Source: Breoghania sp.
Lineage (GTDB): Bacteria > Pseudomonadota > Alphaproteobacteria > Rhizobiales > Stappiaceae
Length of the DNA: 64,000 nt
NCBI RefSeq assembly: GCF_030066895.1
Contig: NZ_JASJAV010000011.1
Span: 1-64,000 of the forward strand
Reading direction: 5' to 3'
Part shown: positions 58,007-64,000 of the stretch, piece by piece
Layout of the letters: each line of letters begins with the position of its first letter
How positions within the stretch are numbered: position 1 is the first letter of the stretch
Notes under the pieces: generated by a model
What the model was told of the DNA's origin: nothing
Seen by the model: only the letters and a program-made list of their open reading frames with translations
Databases searched by the model: none
Made by a program: the position numbers and the translations under genes

Positions 58007-58621
58007 TCAGTCCTTGGCGAGTTTGCGGCGCGCGGCGATGTAGAAGCCGAGACCGAACAGACCCGCGATATAGCCGATGCCGCCGAGGATCAACTGGAAG
58101 TCGTTCTTCTCCTTCAACGCCAGAACCTCCTGATAGAGCGGCTTGACCTCTTGGTGGATGAGCTTGGCAAGAACCACCTTCTCTTCCTCGCTCAGGCTCG
58201 CCACCGTGACGGCGACCGGCTGCGCCGCCGGAGCCCCGTTCGTCTGAGGCGCAGGTGCTTTCGATGCGGCTTTCGGTTGGGCCGCCCCGGCGATATCCGG
58301 CAGCTCCTCAACCTCCATACGCGCATTGGCGACATGACCGGCACCGAGATTGGCGTGGAAGATGTGAACGATGCGCTTGGTCGGCTTGTAGGTGAAGAAG
58401 CCGTCCTCGTCGGTCTTGACCTGAGCGAGCTTGTTGCTCTCCTCATCGAGAACATCGACCTCGGCGTTCTTTGCCATTTCGCCGTTGGAGAAGCCGATTT
58501 CGCCCTCGATATGGTCGCCGGTCGCATAGACGGAGGCAATCATCTTGTGGGCCCAGGCGGGATTGCCGACAAACAGCAGAAGAGCGATGCCGGCGAGTGC
58601 TTTTGCAAGTTGCGTTTTCAT
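58007..58621 (-). CDS. NikL-like auxiliary component of the cobalt/nickel importer
   Basis: An intact 204-residue protein with a signal peptide (MKTQLAKALAGIALLLFVGNPAWA), mature start HKMIASVYATGDHIEGEIGFS, a carboxypeptidase-regulatory-like beta domain, a Pro/Ala linker and one C-terminal membrane helix (LILGGIGYIAGLFGLGFYIAA). This layout matches NikL, the auxiliary part of ECF metal importers that lack CbiN. The new N-terminal His after cleavage could take part in metal capture, which is inference. It lies between cbiM and cbiQ. Confidence 0.8.
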   Translation of the reverse strand: MKTQLAKALAGIALLLFVGNPAWAHKMIASVYATGDHIEGEIGFSNGEMAKNAEVDVLDEESNKLAQVKTDEDGFFTYKPTKRIVHIFHANLGAGHVANARMEVEELPDIAGAAQPKAASKAPAPQTNGAPAAQPVAVTVASLSEEEKVVLAKLIHQEVKPLYQEVLALKEKNDFQLILGGIGYIAGLFGLGFYIAARRKLAKD

Positions 58622-58627
58622 GGCGGC

Positions 58628-59243
58628 CTAGCTGTTTTGCGTGACGACGGAGAAGAGCTCGGGCTTGACCCGGTGGGCGAGATAGACGGCGGCGGCACTC
58701 AGCAACGCTTCGATGACCATCACCGGAATGTGAGCAAAGAAAACGAGCTTGGCGGCGGGAATGAACGCATCGCCGCTGAACGCCAGCGCCGCGCCGACGC
58801 AAAGCGTCGTCAAGGCGATCGACAACGCTCCGCCGACCCCGCCCCAGAGCGCAGCAACGATGGCCGAGGGCGAGCCCACGCCCCGTCGGCAGACGTAGTA
58901 GACGATGACCGCAGGCAGGGCGATGTTGAGTGTGTGTTGACGCCCAGCACCGTCACCCGCCGAAGCCGAAGAACACCGCCTAGAGCAGCAACCCGACAAA
59001 GAGTGCGGGAAACGCCGCCCAGCCGAGCACCAGCCCGGCCAGCTCGTTGAGTATCAGGTGGACGCTGGAAGGCACGATCGGCACGTGAATGAGGGAAGCG
59101 ACGAAAAAGGTCGCACTGAGAACGCCCGCGACCGGAATCTTCTCGATCGTCAGTTACCTGAGACCGAGCGCCAGCCCGCCGACAGCAAGTGTCGTGCCGA
59201 CGGCAATCACGGGTGTCGCCAGGGCTCCATCGACAATATACAT
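58628..59243 (-). pseudogene. cbiM: ECF cobalt/nickel importer substrate-binding membrane subunit, disrupted
   Basis: CbiM/NikM holds the metal site. The ATG at 59243 gives MYIVDGALATPVIA, where the family has MHIVDG: the essential metal-ligand His2 is Tyr here (tat for cat). Conserved VASLIHVPIVPSSVHLIL has VPI-V where VPI-G is usual. TAA at 59154-59156 and TAG at 58980-58982 (Gln expected before AVFFGFGG) interrupt the frame, and one base is lost near 58965 before the vLGvNTLNIALPAVI block. The C-terminal half to 58628 is open. As read, the importer has no functional S component. Confidence 0.82.
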
Positions 59244-59387
59244 TTTCCTGCCCCTTCGAGGCATTGAAGGCACGGCGTGCAAACGAAACGCACGTCCGGC
59301 CTCATCATTTGAAATCGGTTTGAAGACGATGGCTCCGGCGACCCGGAACTCTGCGGCGCATGGCCTGCGGACCGCCGGAGCGCTCGA

Positions 59388-60185
59388 TCACTGCATGTCG
59401 TAGGCGCGGATCCACAGGACCGCGTCCTGGCTCAGCTCCTTGCCTTCGAACTCCTTGGCCGGACCGGAGCCGAGAGCCGCAAAGCCCCAGAACCCGGAGC
59501 GCGGAATGCCGAAGGTGAAGTAGCCGTTCTCGTCCAACATCGCGACGATGGCGCCGCCGGGTATCGGCGAGGCGGTCGTACCCTTCGGCGTATTGGCGAC
59601 CATGTCAGGCTCCGCCGCCATGTATTCGATCTCGATCTCGACACCGGCGGCAGGTTCGCCGTTCGACAGAACCCGGCCGGTGAACGTGGACCCGGCAACG
59701 ATATTGGTCGGCCGCTCAAGCGGCACGATCTCGGTGGCGAGCCCCTGAGGTTCCATCCAGTCGGTCGGAAGCTCGGCGCGGTTCACGTAGCTCTTGGTGA
59801 TCTGCTGGATATAGAGGTCCTCGCTCTCCTCGTAATAGGGAGCGGGCACCAAAACCATCAAGTAGTCGCCGCTACGCTTGACCGGCAACATCGCCTCGAA
59901 CGCTTTGGCGGAGTTTTCCGAGCCGGCGAAAGTGATCGGCTTCAGGCTATCCATGAGATCGATCTTCTTGCCGCGATTGACGGCGTAGAATTCCTCCGGC
60001 TGGCCCATGTCCATGACATGGCCGTTCTCGAAGGGATGCCAGAAGAGCAGCTTGAAGGTCACATCGCCCGCCTTGGCGAGATTAACCTCGGGCGTATAGG
60101 CGAGCTGGAAGTGTGCCTCGGCCGCAAACGGCAGGCAGGTGATGGTCGCGCAAAGAACGGCGAGATCGAAATTGCGAAGTTTCAT
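59388..60185 (-). CDS. NikK-like DUF4198 periplasmic component of the cobalt/nickel importer
   Basis: An intact 265-residue secreted protein with signal peptide MKLRNFDLAVLCATITCLPFAAEA, giving the mature start HFQLAYTPEVNL. Members of DUF4198 accompany NikM-type importers (NikK) and probably deliver metal from the outer membrane side; the His at the mature N-terminus is typical. The C-terminal region contains a beta domain (GRVLSNGEPAAGVEIEIEY). It is the first gene of the operon, directly behind a cobalamin riboswitch, with a 144-bp gap before cbiM. Confidence 0.82.
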   Translation of the reverse strand: MKLRNFDLAVLCATITCLPFAAEAHFQLAYTPEVNLAKAGDVTFKLLFWHPFENGHVMDMGQPEEFYAVNRGKKIDLMDSLKPITFAGSENSAKAFEAMLPVKRSGDYLMVLVPAPYYEESEDLYIQQITKSYVNRAELPTDWMEPQGLATEIVPLERPTNIVAGSTFTGRVLSNGEPAAGVEIEIEYMAAEPDMVANTPKGTTASPIPGGAIVAMLDENGYFTFGIPRSGFWGFAALGSGPAKEFEGKELSQDAVLWIRAYDMQ

Positions 60186-60377
60186 GTGACGTCTCTCTCA
60201 ATAGACCTTTGGGCCGGGACCGGCGCCAAATGGATCAAGTCGAGAAACACTCGGGATGTGTGGCGTGGAAAAAGGACGCAGAATGCGGGTGAAGCCCTGC
60301 CCTTTCTCACCGCCCGACGCTCACCCCGGCGTCCGGTTACGGTGTCGTTCACGCCTGGCGGCGCAACGACGATCAGC

Positions 60378-60534
60378 GGCGGGTCTCCTGGCTCTCGGGT
60401 CGTTGCTGAACCCCGCCTTCCCGGCGCGTTGTGCACGCCAGTGGCATGTTCGGGTTCAACTCTCCTCTCACAGTTGCGGGGGCAGCCACGGATTCGGTCC
60501 CTGATGGATACGCCTCACCGTGTTCCCTTTTAAT
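60378..60534 (-). promoter_or_regulatory. Cobalamin (B12) riboswitch
   Basis: On the minus strand the element begins gggaacacggtgagg, continues with gaatccgtggctgcccccgc and aactgtg, then gccactggcg, cgggaaggcggg and ends agagccaggagacc. These are the conserved blocks of the B12 riboswitch, including the B12 box (agccaggagacc). It ends about 190 bp before nikK. When coenzyme B12 is abundant it should switch off the metal importer, which argues that the cargo is cobalt. Confidence 0.93.
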
Positions 60535-60826
60535 TCCAGCCGCTGTCCGGCGACCGGAAACTGTCGATGGCGTCAGTTGCCCCCATTCGCGCAGCTCTGT
60601 CAACCGTCTCAAGCCTCGATACCGTCGCGACCGACCCAGCTCGACATCGCCCGAGGAAAGCTGCAAACGCCCGGAAGGTTCGCGTCCCGCTACTGTCAAA
60701 TACCCTGGTCATTCAAATGGGAAACCCGGTTGAATTGGCCGCCCGATTGGCCAATGATCGCGGAATTGCAGACAGCAAGCGGCGCGCCATTACCTGACTT
60801 TCAGCGCGGCCCGCGAGTGGGGATCG

Positions 60827-62800
60827 ATGATCGGACCAGTCGTGCGACACGCCGAGAGGCGCGTGGGATTTGCCTTGCCTCTGGCTGCAGTCCTTGCGGC
60901 ACTGATCGCACCTGTCGAGGCGGCGGACATATCCTCCGACCGCCCGGTCAGCATGACGTCACGCGCCTTCGCCCCGCGTTCACCCGCCTATGAGACGGTC
61001 TTCCAGCGCGTCGAGGCCTCGACCCACGGCATAGACAAGCCGCTGGAGTTTTCGATGAAAGACATGTGGCCCCCCTTCTGGGAAGGGCGCAGCCTGACGA
61101 CCGGCAACATCGACAATGACGACGATCTGGATCTGGTGATCGCCTCCACCGAACGCGGCGTCTACATCTACAAGAACGACGGCACCGGCGGGTTCAGCCG
61201 ATCGGCGGACGAACTCGGCCTGGTGGCGGATCTCGACGTCTTCAACGCCGCGCTGGTGGATATCGACAACGACGGCCGGCTCGATCTGTTTCTCGCCACG
61301 TATGCGGACGGCAACTACGTCGTCTACAACCGGCAGGGCGTTTTCAACACCGCCTCGCCGCAACGCATATCCAACCGCGAGGAAGCGATGCTGTCGATTT
61401 CGGTGAGCTTCGCCGATGTCGACCGCGACGGCGACCTCGATGCCATTATGGGCAATTGGGCGGCAGGCTGGTACCGGCGCATCCCAGGTGAGAAATCGCG
61501 CAATCGGCTGATCTTCAACGAAAACGGATCGCTCAGCGGCAACCATTTCACCGATATGGAGGGGCTGCCCGGCGAGACGCTGACCATCCTGTTCAGCGAT
61601 ATCGACCTGAACGGCACAGCCGATCTCCTGGTCGGCAACGATTTCGAGATGCCGGATCACGTTTATCTCGGCGACGGCAAGGGCGGTTTCACCGCCATCA
61701 CCCGGGCCAACGAGCCGATCCCGCACACCACCATGGCGATCAAGGTGGCGGATCTTCACAATGACGGGACGCCGGAACTTTTCTTCGCCCAGATCGCGGG
61801 GCGGTCGTCGGCGGTCTCGGAACGGCTGAAGATGCAGCCGCTGTCGCAATATTGCGATGGCATTCAGGACGCCCCGACCAAGGCGCTCTGCCTCCGCAAC
61901 ATGGCAATCAAGACCTGGTACAAGGCCGGCAACAGGTTCGATCCGGATTACGCGGAAAAGTGCGAGGAATTCGAAGGCGAGCTAAAGGCGGAATGCAAGG
62001 CGATGTCGGTCAAGGATCTGCTGATCCAGAAGAACGATCCGACGATCTGCGCTCTGCTCCCCGCCGACCAGAAGGTGACGCGGGCCTTTTGCGACATCCA
62101 TTTCAAGCCCCGGCTGAGGCCGCTGCAATCGGTCTTCGACACCACGGTTCGGCAAGTCATGCGCACGAACGTGCTGCTGACACGGCCGGGTACGGACAAG
62201 GCCTATACCGACACCGCCTTGAGCGAAGGGCTGGAGATCGGCGGCTTGTCCTGGGACACGAAGATCGCCGATTTCGACAATGACGGCCTGCAGGACGTCT
62301 ATGTCGTCAACGGTACCTGGGTGCCGAACGGGGTCAGCCCGTCAAATCTGTTCTACCGCAACATGGGCGACGGAACCTTCACCGAGACCTCGGGCCCCTT
62401 CGGGCTGGAAGATTACCTGATGACCGCCAGTGCGGTTGCCTTCGACATGGACCATGACGGCGATCTCGACATCATCACCCAACCGGTCAACGGCCCCGTC
62501 TCTCTCTTCCGCAACGGTTCGCAATCCGGCAACGCCATCGAGGTCGAATTGCGCGACGCCAAGGGCAACAGCCGCGGGGTGGGCGCACGGCTGGACGTCG
62601 AACTGCCGGACGGAACCCGGATGATGCGCGAGCTGCAATCGGGCGGCGGCTTCATGTCGTTCGATGCGCCGGTGGCGCATTTCGAACTTGGCGAGGCGGA
62701 CGAAATCACCCGCCTCACGGTCCACTGGGCAGACGGCGGACGCACGGAGGTCTCCGGCCCGCTCAAAGCAGGCGCCAGCTACCGCCTCACCCGCGAGTGA
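60827..62800 (+). CDS. Secreted CRTAC1-like protein with FG-GAP/VCBS repeats and a C-terminal ASPIC/UnbV domain
   Basis: The 657-residue product has an N-terminal signal peptide ([17 protein letters not shown]) and repeated calcium-binding-like FG-GAP/VCBS units, seen as [45 protein letters not shown] and [14 protein letters not shown]. These form a beta-propeller. The C-terminus ([27 protein letters not shown]) is an ASPIC/UnbV domain. An unusual Cys-containing insert (residues ~345-430) separates the repeats. It is intact. A dihaem peroxidase gene follows 205 bp downstream. Function unknown; a surface or periplasmic binding role is likely. Confidence 0.85.
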   Translation: MIGPVVRHAERRVGFALPLAAVLAALIAPVEAADISSDRPVSMTSRAFAPRSPAYETVFQRVEASTHGIDKPLEFSMKDMWPPFWEGRSLTTGNIDNDDDLDLVIASTERGVYIYKNDGTGGFSRSADELGLVADLDVFNAALVDIDNDGRLDLFLATYADGNYVVYNRQGVFNTASPQRISNREEAMLSISVSFADVDRDGDLDAIMGNWAAGWYRRIPGEKSRNRLIFNENGSLSGNHFTDMEGLPGETLTILFSDIDLNGTADLLVGNDFEMPDHVYLGDGKGGFTAITRANEPIPHTTMAIKVADLHNDGTPELFFAQIAGRSSAVSERLKMQPLSQYCDGIQDAPTKALCLRNMAIKTWYKAGNRFDPDYAEKCEEFEGELKAECKAMSVKDLLIQKNDPTICALLPADQKVTRAFCDIHFKPRLRPLQSVFDTTVRQVMRTNVLLTRPGTDKAYTDTALSEGLEIGGLSWDTKIADFDNDGLQDVYVVNGTWVPNGVSPSNLFYRNMGDGTFTETSGPFGLEDYLMTASAVAFDMDHDGDLDIITQPVNGPVSLFRNGSQSGNAIEVELRDAKGNSRGVGARLDVELPDGTRMMRELQSGGGFMSFDAPVAHFELGEADEITRLTVHWADGGRTEVSGPLKAGASYRLTRE

Positions 62801-63005
62801 CGCGGGGCATCTCGCGAAATGTCGGATCAGGTTCCGGAGGTCCGAGTATCCGGATAAATTTCTGCAAAATGAGAAGCACTGTGTTGATACACAGACTTTG
62901 AGGTTTTCATGCCGCGCTCCACAAGCGGCAAAAGCAGAAACCGCTTGGAGCAGCACTTTGGATGAATGTAACCTTGGGGAAAGTTGTTCAAATGGGGAAT
63001 TTAAG

Positions 63006-64000
63006 GTGACATCCATTCGAGCAAGAGTTTACGCGTGTCTGCTATCCCTGACCCTGGCCGCGCCGGCCATGGCGTTTGATTTTCCGGACACGTTGAAACC
63101 TGATGATTTTATTCAGTTCGACCCGGCTCAGATGAAGCTCGGCCAGTTGCTGTTTTACGACAAGGTGCTGTCCGGCAACCGAAATATCGCCTGCGCCACC
63201 TGTCATCACCAGACTTCAACGGCTCTGACGGGGTCAGTCTGGGTATTGGCGAGGGCGGAGTCGGGCTCGGGCCCCACCGCACAGGTGGAACCGGACACGA
63301 CCGGATCCTCGAACGCGTGCCCCGCAGTGCGCCCGCCTTGTGGAACCTGGGCCACAAGGATGTCCGGTTCATGTTCCTCGACGGACGGGTCGAGGTGTCC
63401 GACAATTTCGGCAACGGCTTCAGAACCCCAGCCTGGATATTCCTGCCCGAAGGATTGAATTCGGCGCTGGCGGCGCAGGTCTTGTTTCCGATGGCGTCGG
63501 AAACGGAAATGGCCGGGCAACCCGAAGAAAACCAGGATCGCCAGAGTCGCCTACGAAGGTGCGAATTACGTCTGGCTGCTGGTCACCGAGCGTATCCGCA
63601 AGATCGACGCCTATGTCCCGATGTTCATTGAGGCCTTCGACAATGTGAACGAAGCCTCTGACATCACGATCGTCGAAATCGCCAATGCCATTGCAGCTTT
63701 CGAAGGCACCGAGTGTCGCAATTTCGACAGCCCGTTCGACAAGTACCTTGAGGGCGACAAGACGGCCATGAACTCCGCGCAAAAACGCGGGATGGAGTTG
63801 TTTTATGGCAAGGTCAGCTGTTCGAATTGCCATTCGGGACCGCTGCTGTCGAACCAGAGCTTTCAGGCGCTGGGGCTGCCGCCGTTGGGGCCGGGCCGCA
63901 CCTTGCTGAACGACCTGATTTCCCGCGACGTGGGCCGGCTGGCCGTTTCCGACGATCCTGACGACGCTTACCGTTTTCGCGTGCCGTTCCTGCGAAATGT
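63006..64000 (+). pseudogene. MauG/cytochrome-c-peroxidase-like dihaem protein, disrupted and cut by the window edge
   Basis: A GTG at 63006 is preceded by aagg and starts a signal peptide ([16 protein letters not shown]). The first haem site CATCHH lies at about residue 62, the second CSNCH near 63815. The block [20 protein letters not shown] is characteristic of bacterial dihaem peroxidases. Frame changes occur near 63215 (after CHHQ), 63450 and 63540. The gene continues beyond 64000. It follows the CRTAC1 gene, with which it may form a periplasmic redox unit; that link is inference. Confidence 0.82.

Overview
The window is GC-rich chromosomal DNA from an alphaproteobacterium. Pointers are two DUF2336 proteins, an ArsR-methyltransferase fusion coupled to metF and metH, a NikKMLQO-type metal importer behind a cobalamin riboswitch, and intergenic palindromes of a kind common in Hyphomicrobiales. 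De novo synthesis of two osmolytes, N-acetylglutaminylglutamine amide (NAGGN) and glycine betaine, suggests a marine or halotolerant relative of Stappia/Breoghania-like bacteria. The taxonomic placement is inference; no rRNA or tRNA gene was seen.

Layout. 0-5.3 kb: NAGGN operon (asnO, ngg, M42 peptidase), all broken. 5.5-16.1 kb: two DUF2336 genes, a 27-residue membrane microprotein, azoR, the metH-metF-ArsR/methyltransferase operon and a B3/4 protein. 16.5-20.7 kb: trmO, then divergent katG and oxyR. 20.8-26.1 kb: MOSC protein, Cys-rich secreted protein, B12-binding radical SAM protein, DUF2293 protein, flavoprotein. 26.1-28.1 kb: AT-rich island with decayed DUF5131 and TcmP genes. 28.2-38.4 kb: ettA, a lipoprotein, two globin-coupled chemoreceptors around a lytic transglycosylase, a PAS-GGDEF-EAL protein and a Crp/Fnr regulator. 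38.5-43.6 kb: homoprotocatechuate-type catabolic genes, a ThDP enzyme and a TRAP binding protein. 44-47.7 kb: polyamine ABC operon. 48-52.7 kb: glpF-dhaK-dhaL-dhaM. 53.7-55.2 kb: fused glycine/sarcosine/dimethylglycine methyltransferase. 55.3-60.5 kb: rcnR-rcnA efflux and a cobalt/nickel ECF importer under a B12 riboswitch. 60.8 kb to the end: a CRTAC1/ASPIC protein and a MauG-like dihaem peroxidase.

The dominant oddity is gene decay. About 28 of roughly 50 genes carry frameshifts, premature stops at conserved codons, or internal deletions. Three deletions of roughly 0.2-0.35 kb hit potC, dhaL/dhaM and the betaine methyltransferase. Housekeeping genes (metH, metF, katG, oxyR, ettA, dhaK) are intact, whereas osmolyte synthesis, polyamine uptake and accessory genes are broken. 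Unpolished long-read sequence or real genome degradation could each explain part of this. The deletions and a 23-bp tandem duplication are not typical base-calling errors, whereas compensating indel pairs are.

Functional themes are osmoprotection (NAGGN, betaine, polyamines), the B12/methionine cycle (cobalt import, B12 riboswitch, MetH, MetF, an SAH-responsive-type repressor), oxidative stress (OxyR-KatG, AzoR, dihaem peroxidase) and oxygen or c-di-GMP signalling. Five copies of a paired palindromic repeat sit in the gaps, four of them between convergent genes.
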